From Streptomyces sp. NRRL B-1347 (GTDB taxonomy: Bacteria > Actinomycetota > Actinomycetes > Streptomycetales > Streptomycetaceae), in NCBI RefSeq assembly GCF_000720325.1, contig NZ_JOJM01000011.1, positions 62,001 to 126,000 on the forward strand: a DNA stretch of 64,000 nt, given 5' to 3'. The notes under the pieces are model-generated. The model was not told where the DNA came from. It did not search any database and saw only the letters and a program-made list of their open reading frames with translations. Made by a program: the position numbers and the translations under genes. Positions 9,065-17,635 of this stretch are shown piece after piece; the first letter of the stretch is position 1; every line of letters starts with the position of its first letter.

Positions 9065-10050
9065 GCGGGCCCGGCGCGCCGCGCCCGGGCGGCTGGCTCG
9101 ACGAGCGGCTGCCGCTGCGGGAAGTGCGCCGGGTGGTCCGCCGCTGGCGGCGCACCCGCCCGTTCTGGGGCGGGCTCCTGCTCCTCCTGGGCGGCGCCGA
9201 GCTCCTGGTCGTGCCGCTGTCGCCGCTGACGGTCCTGGTGAGCCTCGGGCTCGGCGGGATCGCCGCGATCGGCATCGGGATCGCGCTGATGGTCGCCGGT
9301 CTGTTCCTGTGGCTGCTGCCGCAGGCGCACCACTACGTGTCCGTCAACGCGCTGATCCTGTCGGTCCTGTCGTTCGCGGCGACCAACCTCGGCGGCTTCC
9401 TGGTCGGCATGCTGCTCGGCATCGTGGGCAGCGCGATGGGCTTCGGGTGGACGCCGGTGCCCGAGGACGGCCAGGAGGAGGCACGGCGGCCCGGGATCCG
9501 CGACGGGCAGGGCACGCGGACCCTCGCCGTACTGCTTCCGGTGGTCCTCGCCGGGGCGGCGTTGTGGGGCGCCGCCCCGGCGAAGGCCGAGCCCGTGGGC
9601 GGGGCGGTCGCGGCCCCGCGGGCGCCCGGCGACGGGGCCGTCGTGGCGGCCCGGACACCGCCGACCGTCACGACGACGCTGTTCGCGCCGAAGGGCTTCC
9701 TCGTCGCGGGCGTGCGCGACATCCCCACCGCCGACGGGCCGTTGAAGGTGATGGAGCTGCGCATGAACGCGGCCTCGCTCACCGACTACCGGCTGCGCAC
9801 CCGCGACGGGAGCCGCGAACTGGCCCTGGGCGCCGACACCTTGGACCTGAGCGGCAAGGTCACGCTCTATCTCACCAAGTTCAGGGGCTGCATCCAGGGC
9901 CTGCTGTGCCTGACCTTCACGCCCGACCGCCTTCCGGTGCCGCCGCTGGTGCCGCCGTTCGTCTTCATGACCGACGTGAGCGCCGAGCAGGCCCTGGTCA
10001 CCTCGGACGTGATCACCGCGGGCGGGCTCAGTCTGCGGGCGCACCCCTAG
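9055..10050 (+). CDS. DUF6114 family membrane protein with extracytoplasmic C-terminal domain
   Basis: A 331-residue protein. Residues about 1-36 are basic (REVRRVVRRWRRTRPF). Several hydrophobic helices follow (FWGGLLLLLGGAELLVV, the glycine-rich IAAIGIGIALMVAGLF, ALILSVLSFAATNLGGF, and another near 160-180). An exported C-terminal domain of about 150 residues then carries the text VTTTLFAPKGFLVAG and a Cys pair, CIQGLLC. This matches the DUF6114 arrangement as I remember it. The GTG at 9055 overlaps the preceding gene, so coupling is likely. The C-terminal domain resembles the DUF6230 ectodomain in style, so the two may form one envelope complex (inference). Confidence 0.82.
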   Translation: MLLSGPGAPRPGGWLDERLPLREVRRVVRRWRRTRPFWGGLLLLLGGAELLVVPLSPLTVLVSLGLGGIAAIGIGIALMVAGLFLWLLPQAHHYVSVNALILSVLSFAATNLGGFLVGMLLGIVGSAMGFGWTPVPEDGQEEARRPGIRDGQGTRTLAVLLPVVLAGAALWGAAPAKAEPVGGAVAAPRAPGDGAVVAARTPPTVTTTLFAPKGFLVAGVRDIPTADGPLKVMELRMNAASLTDYRLRTRDGSRELALGADTLDLSGKVTLYLTKFRGCIQGLLCLTFTPDRLPVPPLVPPFVFMTDVSAEQALVTSDVITAGGLSLRAHP

Positions 10051-10058
10051 AGGTCATC

Positions 10059-10979
10059 GTGATCCAGATCCAGGCAGCGCTGTTCTGGGCGTACGCGGTG
10101 GGCGCGACGTTCGCGCTCGCCGCGGGGCGCCAGCTCCAGGTGTGGGAGCGGATCAACGCGGGAGAGGGCCCGCGCACCCGCAGCCGCGCCGCCAACCCCT
10201 ATCTGGCGCTCACCCTGCTCTTCGCGGCCGTGCTCATGGTGCCGACGGGGCTCTTCGTGCTGTGGCAGAACCCGTCCTGGGCGACCATGCACGTCGCCGA
10301 CGGGCACGGCGGGGTGTGGGCGGGCTTCGTCCTGCTCTACGCGGGCGGCATCCCGGTCGGGGCGGTGCTCGGGTTCCTCGCGGCGCAGGTCCTGGTGCTC
10401 GTGGGCGCGGGCTACTGGGCGTACCTGCAGTGCGTGGGCGGCTACTTCCTGCTGTTCGCCACCCTGGTGCACGGCTGGGACGGCAGCGGGTACGAGCGGT
10501 TCCTCTCGCCCGGGGCGCGCGACTGGGCCGACTGGCCGCAGGACAGCGTGGTGAACAACGCCCTGGACTTCCTGACCTCCGGCACGTTCCTCGCGCTGCT
10601 CGTCTTCGGCGCGGCCGTCATCGGCACCATGCTGATCACCGAGATCGGCTGGCTGATGGAGGGCTGGTCGCTGCCCGGCGCGGACGAGGACCGCAAGGTG
10701 CACCGCGTCCTGGCCGTGGCGATCGCCGCGGCCGGGGTCCACGGCCTGCCGTTCCTCGGCGCGGTCACCGCGAGCGCGCTGGTGCGGCTGCTCGGCGGCT
10801 GGCTCGGCCTGCCGCTGTTCGCGGTGCTCGCGGGCGTCGTCCTGCTGCCGCGCCGCTCACCCGTACGGCGGCTCTACGGCCTGGTGGGCGTGCCACACCG
10901 GCACTGGCGGGTGGGCCTCGACGACACCGCCACCACCACCGCGGGTGTGAGCGGGGTCACATCAGACCGGTCTGGGTGA
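10059..10979 (+). CDS. Polytopic membrane protein of unknown function
   Basis: A 306-residue integral membrane protein with about six to seven hydrophobic helices: one at the N-terminus (ALFWAYAVGATFALAAG), others around 47-67, 85-125, 130-150 and 180-205, and a C-terminal pair ending in a basic tail. It starts with GTG at 10059, 8 nt after the DUF6114 stop, so it is the third gene of the TetR-controlled operon. The family is not one I can name. A conserved aromatic segment (GYWAYLQCVGGYFLLFATLVHGWDGSGYERF) sits mid-protein. Its 3' end overlaps the small convergent ORF at 10957 by 23 bp. Confidence 0.82.
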   Translation: MIQIQAALFWAYAVGATFALAAGRQLQVWERINAGEGPRTRSRAANPYLALTLLFAAVLMVPTGLFVLWQNPSWATMHVADGHGGVWAGFVLLYAGGIPVGAVLGFLAAQVLVLVGAGYWAYLQCVGGYFLLFATLVHGWDGSGYERFLSPGARDWADWPQDSVVNNALDFLTSGTFLALLVFGAAVIGTMLITEIGWLMEGWSLPGADEDRKVHRVLAVAIAAAGVHGLPFLGAVTASALVRLLGGWLGLPLFAVLAGVVLLPRRSPVRRLYGLVGVPHRHWRVGLDDTATTTAGVSGVTSDRSG

Positions 10980-11121
10980 CGAGCATCGCGAGCAGGACGA
11001 CGAGCGTCCAGCCGAGCAGGTGCTCCAGGAGCTTGGGGCCGTCCTCCTTGGGCCCTCCGGTGCGGGCCCGGAGCCCCTCACGGGCTTGGAGAACGGTGGC
11101 GGTGGCGGAGCTCGCGGTCAT
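10957..11121 (-). CDS. Small single-pass membrane protein
   Basis: A 54-residue protein, MTASSATATVLQAREG at the N-terminus, with one C-terminal transmembrane helix (HLLGWTLVVLLAMLVTQ). The ATG at 11121 is a choice: a longer frame to 11214 exists but looks non-coding upstream, and only a weak GAGAG precedes 11121. The 3' end overlaps the convergent membrane gene by 23 bp. The conserved-looking linker GPKEDGPKLLEHLLG between a basic segment and the helix favours a real gene. The role is unknown. Similar tail-anchored small proteins often modify larger membrane partners, but nothing here names one. Confidence 0.5.
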   Translation of the reverse strand: MTASSATATVLQAREGLRARTGGPKEDGPKLLEHLLGWTLVVLLAMLVTQTGLM

Positions 11122-11353
11122 GGCAACTCTCGATACGTCGTCCGGCAGTGGCTTCCCCCCACTGGCCGGCAGCGGCCCCTCCCACTGCCCCCTCCACCAT
11201 GCCAGCGAAATCACTCGTATCGGGCGAGACGTTGGTCACCCCACAACTCGGACCCCGTGCCGTGCGTCTAAGACGGCGTACGTCCGCTAAGAACGGCGTA
11301 CGTCCGCGCTCCACCGGGCGCACGTCCACGCACCATCGACCGAAGGGTTTCCG
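11122..11353. other. Intergenic region upstream of the M1 peptidase
   Basis: Contains the tandem repeat at 11268-11306 and an A+T-enriched spot around 11205-11220. I find no clear -35/-10 pair and no convincing small gene. Confidence 0.5.
11268..11306 (+). repeat. Tandem 19/20-bp direct repeat upstream of the M1 peptidase
   Basis: Two adjacent copies, CTAAGACGGCGTACGTCCG (11268-11286) and CTAAGAACGGCGTACGTCCG (11287-11306), differ by one inserted A. The core CGTACG is self-complementary. The array ends 47 nt before the peptidase start, a position suited to an operator or a promoter-proximal duplication. Confidence 0.7.
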
Positions 11354-12838
11354 ATGAGTACGTTCCCGACGCCCCGCCGCAGAGCACGGCTCGCCCTGGC
11401 GGCGGCCGTGACCGTGGCGGCCGCCCTCACCGGACCGGTCTCGTACGCCACCTCCGCCTCGGCCCCCGAGGCCAAGCCCGCCCCCGGCGCCCCCGGCCTC
11501 GGCGACCCGATGTTCCCGCTCGACGGCAACGGCGGCTACCGGGTCGACCGCTACCTCCTGGACTTCGACTGGCAGGCGCCCAGGACGCCGTTCGAGGCCA
11601 CGGCGACGATCAAGGCCACCGCCACCCAGTCCCTGTCCCGCTTCAACCTCGACTTCGGCGGCAACACCCTGCACGCGGTCACCGTCGACGGCAAAGCCGC
11701 GGGCACCTCGCGCGCCGGGGACGAGCTGGCCGTCACGCCCAAGTCGCCGCTCGCCGAGGGCCGCTCCTTCACGGTGAAGGTCACCTACACCGCCGACCCC
11801 ACCCAGGTCCGCCACCGCGACGACGCCATCGAGGACTACGGCTGGATCCCCACGCCCGACGGCACGGTGGTCTACCCGCAGCCCAACGGCGCCCGGCTGA
11901 TCTTCCCCGCCAACGACCACCCCAGCCAGCGCGCGCCCATCACCTTCCGCATCACCACGCCGAAGGACCTGACGGCCGTCGCCAACGGCAAGCTGGTCGG
12001 CAAGAGCGCGCGGCCGGGCGACCGGGTGCGGTGGACGTACGACTCCGAGCAGCCGCTGTCCACGCAGCTGGTGCAGCTGGCCGTCGGCCGGTTCACCCTC
12101 GACGAGCGGACGGGCCCGGGCGGCCTGCCGATCCGCGACGTGGTGCCGGACGCCCTCGTCGAGCCGACGGCGAAGTACCGCAAGCTCACCGCCGACCACC
12201 TGACCTGGCTCCAGGAGAAGCTCGGCCCCTACCCCTTCAACCGGTACGGCATCCTCGTCGGCGACACCGACCTGGGCGTGGCCCTGGAGACCCAGACCCT
12301 CTCGCTCGTGCCCAAGGCCGATCTGCTCGGCACCCAGGTCGACGCCGAGCGGAACCTGGTGCACGAGCTGACCCACCAGTGGTTCGGCGACAGCGTCGCG
12401 CTCAAGGGCTGGTCCGACCTGTGGGTCAGCGAGGGCCACGCCCGCTTCTACGAGCGCCAGTACTCGCAGGAGCACGGCGGCGCCAGCTTCGAGGAGGCCA
12501 TGAAGGCCGCGTACAAGGCGCACGACCAGTGGCGCAAGGACTTCGGCGCGCCCGCGGAGCCCACCGAGCCCAACCTCTTCAAGCGCATGCGCTACGACGG
12601 CTCGGCGCTCGTCCTGTACGCGCTGCGCGAGCAGGTGGGCGACGCGACCTTCCAGAAGATCGAGCGGGCCTGGGTCACCGAGTACCGCGGGAAGGCCGCG
12701 AGCACCCAGGACTACGTCGACCTCGCCTCGCGGGTCGCGGGCCAGGACCTTGAGGGCTTCCTCAAGCCGTGGCTGTACGGGGCGAAGACGCCGCCGATGC
12801 CCGGGCACCCGGACTGGGTGGTGGACCCGGCGACCTGA
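11354..12838 (+). CDS. Secreted M1 family zinc metallopeptidase
   Basis: A 494-residue exported aminopeptidase-like enzyme. A Sec signal peptide (about 1-38) is followed by the M1 N-terminal beta-sandwich with the exopeptidase-type region DTDLGVALETQTL. The catalytic domain has HELTHQWFGD (His 337, Glu 338, His 341) and the third zinc ligand Glu 360 in SEGHARF, exactly the HEXXH-X18-E spacing of M1. The typical GAMEN motif is replaced by ALETQ, which suggests altered N-terminal substrate recognition. Length is shorter than intracellular PepN because the C-terminal helical domain is reduced. The ATG at 11354 follows CGAAGGG. It is convergent with the C39-like peptidase gene across a terminator. 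Confidence 0.92.
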   Translation: MSTFPTPRRRARLALAAAVTVAAALTGPVSYATSASAPEAKPAPGAPGLGDPMFPLDGNGGYRVDRYLLDFDWQAPRTPFEATATIKATATQSLSRFNLDFGGNTLHAVTVDGKAAGTSRAGDELAVTPKSPLAEGRSFTVKVTYTADPTQVRHRDDAIEDYGWIPTPDGTVVYPQPNGARLIFPANDHPSQRAPITFRITTPKDLTAVANGKLVGKSARPGDRVRWTYDSEQPLSTQLVQLAVGRFTLDERTGPGGLPIRDVVPDALVEPTAKYRKLTADHLTWLQEKLGPYPFNRYGILVGDTDLGVALETQTLSLVPKADLLGTQVDAERNLVHELTHQWFGDSVALKGWSDLWVSEGHARFYERQYSQEHGGASFEEAMKAAYKAHDQWRKDFGAPAEPTEPNLFKRMRYDGSALVLYALREQVGDATFQKIERAWVTEYRGKAASTQDYVDLASRVAGQDLEGFLKPWLYGAKTPPMPGHPDWVVDPAT

Positions 12839-12855
12839 TCGCCCGCCGGGGACGC

Positions 12856-12884
12856 GGAGGTCCCGCACCCTGAGCGGGACCTCC
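12856..12884. terminator. Bidirectional terminator between convergent peptidase genes
   Basis: A perfect 11-bp stem (12856-12866 with 12874-12884, GGAGGTCCCGC) and a 7-nt loop between the M1 and C39-like peptidase genes. Confidence 0.8.
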
Positions 12885-12914
12885 CCACCGGCTCCGCCCC
12901 CGGCGAGGGGGGCG

Positions 12915-14318
12915 TCAGCGCACGCCGACCGCGGCGAGCGCGCGCACCTGCGCCTTGGCCGGGCGCAGCGGGAAGTACAGGTAGCAGACGCCGCCCGTGC
13001 CGGAGACGACCTTGCCCTGCGCGTTCTTGCGCTTGGTCCGCAGCCAGATGTTCTCCCACTCGCGCCGCAGGTAGACGCGCCGCACCGCGGCGTTGCTCGG
13101 CGACGCCGGGTCGTTGGCGATCACGTCGCCGCCGTCCGTGAAGCCGACGACGGTCATCAGGTGGCCCGCCGTGCCGTAGCCGGCGCCGGTCAGCTCCTCC
13201 TTCAGGAACGACTGCGACGTGATGACGGGGATGCCCGCGGCGATCAGCGTCTCCAGGTCGGAGAGCGAGCCGAGCCGGGTGACGACGCCCTGCATGTCCC
13301 GGTACGTGGCGGCGTAGGCGGCGTTGAAGGGCCAGTTCCCGCAGCCGCCGTACTGGTAGTCGTAGGTGAAGCGGGCCGCGTGGCACACCTGCGGGTCGGC
13401 GAAGGAGGGGTCGACCCAGGCCAGGTCCGCGGCCGTGGGCCTGCGGCCCCAGTACTCCAGGATCATCTGGGACGAGGTCGGGCTGCACCAGGCCTCGCCG
13501 CCGTTGTCGTACTCCGGGTACTGACCCTTGTGGATCTCCTGCGAGTAGCGCGGCACCGCCAGCTCCCCGGCGGGCCCCGGCTCGGACGCGGGCACCGTGA
13601 AGCGGTCCGGCACGTCCGATGTCATCGCGCCGAGGCGCCACACCGTGGGGGTGACCGCGGTCCCGGGCTCGCGGTACAGGGTCAGGCGCGGCCGGTACGA
13701 GACGAGGCGCAGGCCGGTCGTGGTGTCGTCGAGGGACACGGTGTCCGTCCACACGGTCGACCTGCCGTCCTCCTGGCCGTCGACCGAGGTGCGGCGTATG
13801 ACGGGGGCCGCCGGGTCCTGCCGGTCGTCGCCGGAGGCCCAGCGCCCGAGGACGTACCACGGCGTGCTTGTGCCGTCGGAGTAGGCGCCCTCCAGTTCGA
13901 CCTGGATCCAGGTGCCGCGTGGTGTGCGGGCGTTCCAGGAGGCGATGACCTCCGTGCCGGGCACGGCGGAGCGGTGCACGGGTCCCGTCCAGCGGGCGTA
14001 CTCCCAGGTGGTGGTCCTGCCGGTGTGCGGGTCCGTGTAGTCCGTGGTGCCCAGGGGCTCGGCGATCTCGACGCCGGGGCGGGTCTTGCCCGCGACGCGG
14101 GTGCCCGCTCCGGTGCCCGCGCTCCAGTCCTTGCGCGAGGTCCAGGCGCGGTTGTCCACCGGCCGGTCGGCGCGGGGCGGGCGGCGGCGGGCCGCGGGGG
14201 CAGCGCCCGCCGGGGTCGCGGCGGGCGAGGTCGCGGCGGCCGCGGCGGCGGCGACGGCCGCGGCGCCCGCGGCGGTGGTGAGAAGTCTTCTGCGGGACAT
14301 GCCTTCAGCTCGGTCCAT
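12915..14318 (-). CDS. Tat-exported C39-like (papain-fold) peptidase family protein
   Basis: A 467-residue exported protein. The N-terminus has a twin-arginine motif (SRRRLLTTAAG, about 8-18) and an Ala-rich core. Residues about 60-250 form a beta-rich module with WEYARWTGP and SWNARTPRGTWIQVEL. The C-terminal C39-like domain has the catalytic Cys 278 in EAWCSPTSSQM, His 386 in GTAGHLMTVVGF, and a downstream Asn/Asp in VIANDPA. C39 domains usually process leader peptides, but stand-alone secreted ones are of unknown substrate. ATG at 14318 has a GGGGG site; ATG at 14300 is an alternative. It is convergent with the M1 peptidase. Confidence 0.88.
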   Translation of the reverse strand: MDRAEGMSRRRLLTTAAGAAAVAAAAAAATSPAATPAGAAPAARRRPPRADRPVDNRAWTSRKDWSAGTGAGTRVAGKTRPGVEIAEPLGTTDYTDPHTGRTTTWEYARWTGPVHRSAVPGTEVIASWNARTPRGTWIQVELEGAYSDGTSTPWYVLGRWASGDDRQDPAAPVIRRTSVDGQEDGRSTVWTDTVSLDDTTTGLRLVSYRPRLTLYREPGTAVTPTVWRLGAMTSDVPDRFTVPASEPGPAGELAVPRYSQEIHKGQYPEYDNGGEAWCSPTSSQMILEYWGRRPTAADLAWVDPSFADPQVCHAARFTYDYQYGGCGNWPFNAAYAATYRDMQGVVTRLGSLSDLETLIAAGIPVITSQSFLKEELTGAGYGTAGHLMTVVGFTDGGDVIANDPASPSNAAVRRVYLRREWENIWLRTKRKNAQGKVVSGTGGVCYLYFPLRPAKAQVRALAAVGVR

Positions 14319-14501
14319 GGACGGGGAACCCCCAGACGAGAGTCGTCAGGTGCACGACAGTGCGCCAACTATGACCGTTCGATGGTGGGTTCTGCCAGTG
14401 AACGGACTCCGGCGGCATCCACCAATATTGGCCTCTACCACTGGTATGACCTGCGACGCCGCACTGAACCGCGCAACTGTTCGGAAATCGACGCGGGGGC
14501 C

Positions 14502-14507
14502 TAGGCT
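14502..14507 (+). promoter_or_regulatory. -10 box for a leaderless kinase transcript
   Basis: TAGGCT ends 5 nt before the GTG at 14513, which places the predicted transcription start on the start codon. A weak TTCGGA at 14480-14485 could be the -35. Confidence 0.45.
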
Positions 14508-14512
14508 GGCGA

Positions 14513-15166
14513 GTGATGACAATGACCCGGCGCCCCACGCCTCTCCCGCGCCTCGCCCGTGCGCTGCGCGCGCTCCCCCCGTCCTGCGGCCCGGTCCGGC
14601 TGGTCGCCGTCGACGGGCACGCGGGCTCCGGCAAGTCGACGTTCGCCGTACGCCTCGCCGACGCGCTCGGCGGCGCCCCGGTGCTCAGGCTCGACGACAT
14701 CGCGAGCCACGAGGCGCTCTTCGACTGGACCGACCGGCTGCGGCAGCAGGTCATCACCCCGCTGTCCCGGGGCGAAGCAGCGCACTACGAGGCGTACGAC
14801 TGGCACGCGCGCCGCTTCGGCCCTGCAAGTCGCCCCCTGCCCGCGGCCCCCGTCGTCCTCGTCGAGGGTGTCGGCGCGGGCCGTCGCGTGCTACGCCCGT
14901 TCCTGACGCGACTGCTGTGGATGGAGCTGCCGCGCGCCGCGTCCTGGGCCCGCGGACGCCACCGGGACGGCCCGGAACAGCGCGACTTCTGGGACGGCTG
15001 GGAAGGCGCCGAGCGGCAACATTTCGCCGCTGACCCGTCCCGGCCGTACGCGGAGCTTCTGGTACGGGAGTTGTCCATGGGGTACGAGGTGCTGACGGGG
15101 CCCGCAGGGACGGCAGCGGACGCCAAAATCGTCACTCAGGGTGAAGGTCCGTCGGCAGCGCGCTGA
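14513..15166 (+). CDS. P-loop nucleoside/nucleotide kinase-like protein (uridine kinase-like)
   Basis: A 217-residue P-loop protein. The Walker A motif GHAGSGKST lies at about residues 35-43 and is followed by FAVRLADALGGAPVLRLDD, the early pattern of uridine/pantothenate-kinase-like folds. LVEGVGAGRRVLR resembles the Walker B region. Homologues are commonly annotated (d)NMP or uridine kinase; the substrate is not evident. The gene appears leaderless: GTG at 14513, with ATG at 14516 and 14522 as alternatives and no ribosome-binding site. It is followed by 457 nt with no protein gene before the TPR-AAA+ gene, where a candidate small RNA lies. Confidence 0.82.
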   Translation: MMTMTRRPTPLPRLARALRALPPSCGPVRLVAVDGHAGSGKSTFAVRLADALGGAPVLRLDDIASHEALFDWTDRLRQQVITPLSRGEAAHYEAYDWHARRFGPASRPLPAAPVVLVEGVGAGRRVLRPFLTRLLWMELPRAASWARGRHRDGPEQRDFWDGWEGAERQHFAADPSRPYAELLVRELSMGYEVLTGPAGTAADAKIVTQGEGPSAAR

Positions 15167-15225
15167 AACTTTGGAAAGTCCGTTTCCGACCACGTGGCCA
15201 GTTTCCGTGAGTGGCCCAACTCTGC

Positions 15226-15255
15226 TTGACCGAGGGGCCTTACAGGACTTACGTT
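15226..15255 (+). promoter_or_regulatory. Promoter for a candidate small RNA
   Basis: TTGACC (15226-15231) and TACGTT (15250-15255) with an 18-nt spacer. The next purine run (GGAGCGG) starts 6 nt after the -10 and suits a transcription start near 15261. Confidence 0.5.
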
Positions 15256-15260
15256 CTCAA

Positions 15261-15330
15261 GGAGCGGCCTTTCGGGCCGCCCCTCAGACGCGAAGCCCCC
15301 GGTTGTTCCCCCGTGATCGGGGGCTTCGTT
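15261..15330 (+). ncRNA. Candidate small RNA of about 70 nt
   Basis: Downstream of a good promoter at 15226-15255, the sequence folds into two hairpins. The first is a 6-bp stem (15264-15269 with 15275-15280, GCGGCC). The second is a perfect 11-bp stem (15291-15301 with 15318-15328, CGAAGCCCCCG), with a 16-nt loop that contains a CCCCC run, followed by TTCTG. The second hairpin would end transcription, leaving an RNA of about 70 nt with a C-rich loop. No ORF fits. Alternatively the two hairpins are an attenuating leader of the ATPase gene at 15624. Neither reading is tested. Confidence 0.45.
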
Positions 15331-15623
15331 CTGCCCTGACCCCGCTTTCCGCAGGCGCCACGAGCCGTCATTCGCTCACACTGGGTCACCAACGCGCCCG
15401 CTCTCACCTGGGCGACCGCCGCACCCTCCGCGCCCGATCCCGCGCCCCCCGCACCCTACGGCCGGGCACCTCTCCGCAGGTACGATGCCTCTCGGTGCGA
15501 CCAAACGGACGGCGGCTTCGCGCACCGGGTCAACTCCCGTCCGCAGCACGGCGGTTCAGATCGGTCGCCGACGGGCAGCGGCCCGGTGGCACACACACGG
15601 GGGCACGGCTTGTGGGGGACGTG

Positions 15624-17507
15624 ATGGACTTCGGCACGCAGGGCCGGGCCGCCCCGGCCGACCTCGCCTGGCTGCGGGGGGTCGACGCCTACACGATGGG
15701 CGCCTATCCGCAGGCGGAGGAGGAGTTCCGGGCCGCGGTGCGCATCGACCCGGGCATGGCCGACGGCTGGCTCGGGCTGCACGCGCTGCGCGTCGACACC
15801 ACGACGGCACTCCTGCGGATGTACCAGCACCGGGACCGCTTCGGCGAGCAGCGCGCCCGGCACGGCCGCACCCTCAACTCCTGGTACTGGCTCGGCTGGT
15901 GGGTCCAGCCCGTCCTGGAGTCCGTCCGGGACCTGCTGCTCGCGCACGCCTCGCACTGGCTGGACGGCCGCCACGTCCCGGAGCTCGACCGGGCCCTCGC
16001 GGGCCTTCCGCCCGTCGACACCGACAGCCAGGTGCGCTTCCTGCACGCCTGCCGCGCCTATCTGGTCAAGGACTGGGAGCAGTTGGTGCGGCACACCGAC
16101 CCGCTGATCGACGACCCGATGCTCGGCATCGAGGCGGGCCTGTTCGGCGGCATGGCCCGGGTCCGGCTCGACATGTACGGCCAGGCGGAGCCGCTGCTCT
16201 CCGCCGCCCTGATGCGCTGCCGCAGCGAGCAGCCGCAGCGCAAGGAGCTGCGCTACTGGCTGGCCCGCGCGCACGAGGGCACCGGCAGGTCCGCCGCCGC
16301 CCTGCCGCTGTACCGCGCGGTGCACCGGGTCGACCCCGCCTTCATGGACACCTCCGCGCGGCTCGCGGCCATCGCCGAGGGCGACGGCTTCGACGACGGC
16401 ACCGACCTCGCCGCCGTCACCCTCGCCGGGCTCGGCCAGGACGTGCTCGACGGGCCCGAGGGCGTGGACGCGCTGTTCGGCGCCGAGGGCCGCGACCTGA
16501 AGGTCACCGAGCCCGATCTGCCGCCGGGCACAGGCCCCGCGGAGCAGCCCGCCGCCGACACCGTGCGCGAGAAGGCGATCATCCCCGTCAAGCCTCCGCC
16601 GCCGCAGCTGCCGCCGGGGCCCACCGATCCGGCGCTGCTCGCCCAGGCCATCGCCGAGCTGGAGCGCATGGTCGGGCTCGAACCCGTCAAACGGCAGGTC
16701 AAGGCGCTGTCGGCGCAGCTCAACATGGCCCGTCTGCGGGCGGCCCAGGGCCTGCCCGTGCAGCCGCCGAAACGACACTTCGTCTTCTCCGGGCCCTCCG
16801 GCACCGGCAAGACCACCGTGGCCCGCATCCTCGGCCGGGTCTTCTACGCGCTCGGCCTGCTCGGCGGCGACCACCTCGTGGAGGCCCAGCGCGCGGACCT
16901 CGTCGGCGAGTACCTGGGCCAGACCGCCGTCAAGGCCAACGAGCTGATCGACTCCGCCATCGGCGGCGTCCTCTTCGTCGACGAGGCCTACGCCCTGTCC
17001 AACTCCGGCTACGGCAAGGGAGACGCGTACGGCGACGAGGCGCTGCAGGTGCTCCTGAAGCGGGCCGAGGACAACCGCGACCACCTCGTGGTGATCCTCG
17101 CCGGCTATCCGGAGGGCATGGACCGGCTGCTCGCCGCCAACCCCGGCCTGTCCTCGCGCTTCACCACCCGCGTCGACTTCCCCTCGTACCGCCCGCTCGA
17201 ACTCACCGCGATCGGCGAGGTGCTCGCCGGTGAGAACGGCGACGTGTGGGACGAGGAGGCCCTCGACGAGCTGCGGTCCATCAGCGGGCACGTCGTCGAC
17301 CAGTCCTGGATCGACGAACTGGGCAACGGAAGGTTCCTGCGCACGCTGTACGAGAAGAGCTGCGCCTACCGCGACCTCAGGCTCTCCGGCTATCCGGGCG
17401 AGCCGACCCGCACCGACCTGGCCACGCTGCGGCTGCCCGACCTGATGCAGGCGTACGGCGAGGTCCTCTCGGGCCGGGGCCCGACGGGACCCGCCGGTAC
17501 GGGATGA
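15624..17507 (+). CDS. TPR-containing AAA+ ATPase of the CbxX/CfqX (EccA-like) family
   Basis: A 627-residue cytoplasmic protein with the two-part layout of type VII secretion EccA. An N-terminal TPR-like helical region (about 1-290, with AYPQAEEEFRAAVRIDPG) is followed by a Pro-rich linker and a CbxX/CfqX AAA+ module. Walker A is GPSGTGKTT (390-398) and Walker B ends in Asp 453-Glu 454 (LFVDEAY). The sensor/arginine region SSRFTTRVDFPSY follows. ATG at 15624 is preferred to GTG at 15621 because GGGGG lies 5 nt upstream. No ESX structural genes lie nearby, so it may act on a distant system or another complex. A sensor kinase gene follows after 128 nt. Confidence 0.9.
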   Translation: MDFGTQGRAAPADLAWLRGVDAYTMGAYPQAEEEFRAAVRIDPGMADGWLGLHALRVDTTTALLRMYQHRDRFGEQRARHGRTLNSWYWLGWWVQPVLESVRDLLLAHASHWLDGRHVPELDRALAGLPPVDTDSQVRFLHACRAYLVKDWEQLVRHTDPLIDDPMLGIEAGLFGGMARVRLDMYGQAEPLLSAALMRCRSEQPQRKELRYWLARAHEGTGRSAAALPLYRAVHRVDPAFMDTSARLAAIAEGDGFDDGTDLAAVTLAGLGQDVLDGPEGVDALFGAEGRDLKVTEPDLPPGTGPAEQPAADTVREKAIIPVKPPPPQLPPGPTDPALLAQAIAELERMVGLEPVKRQVKALSAQLNMARLRAAQGLPVQPPKRHFVFSGPSGTGKTTVARILGRVFYALGLLGGDHLVEAQRADLVGEYLGQTAVKANELIDSAIGGVLFVDEAYALSNSGYGKGDAYGDEALQVLLKRAEDNRDHLVVILAGYPEGMDRLLAANPGLSSRFTTRVDFPSYRPLELTAIGEVLAGENGDVWDEEALDELRSISGHVVDQSWIDELGNGRFLRTLYEKSCAYRDLRLSGYPGEPTRTDLATLRLPDLMQAYGEVLSGRGPTGPAGTG

Positions 17508-17635
17508 CCGTTCCCCCGGGCGGAACGGCCCCGCCTGTCACCCCTTAGGGGCATTTGCCGCCCGGTTGTCCCAGCTGTGGCCAGAAGTCCGCGACCCTGA
17601 CCACAAAGGCGCGGACACGGTGGGGGTGCGCGACG

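Noticed and set aside
15231..15330. tRNA gene in the hairpin-rich region after the P-loop kinase
   Set aside because: No cloverleaf, T-loop GTTCRA box or acceptor pairing can be formed; the two stems fit a small RNA or leader with a terminator.
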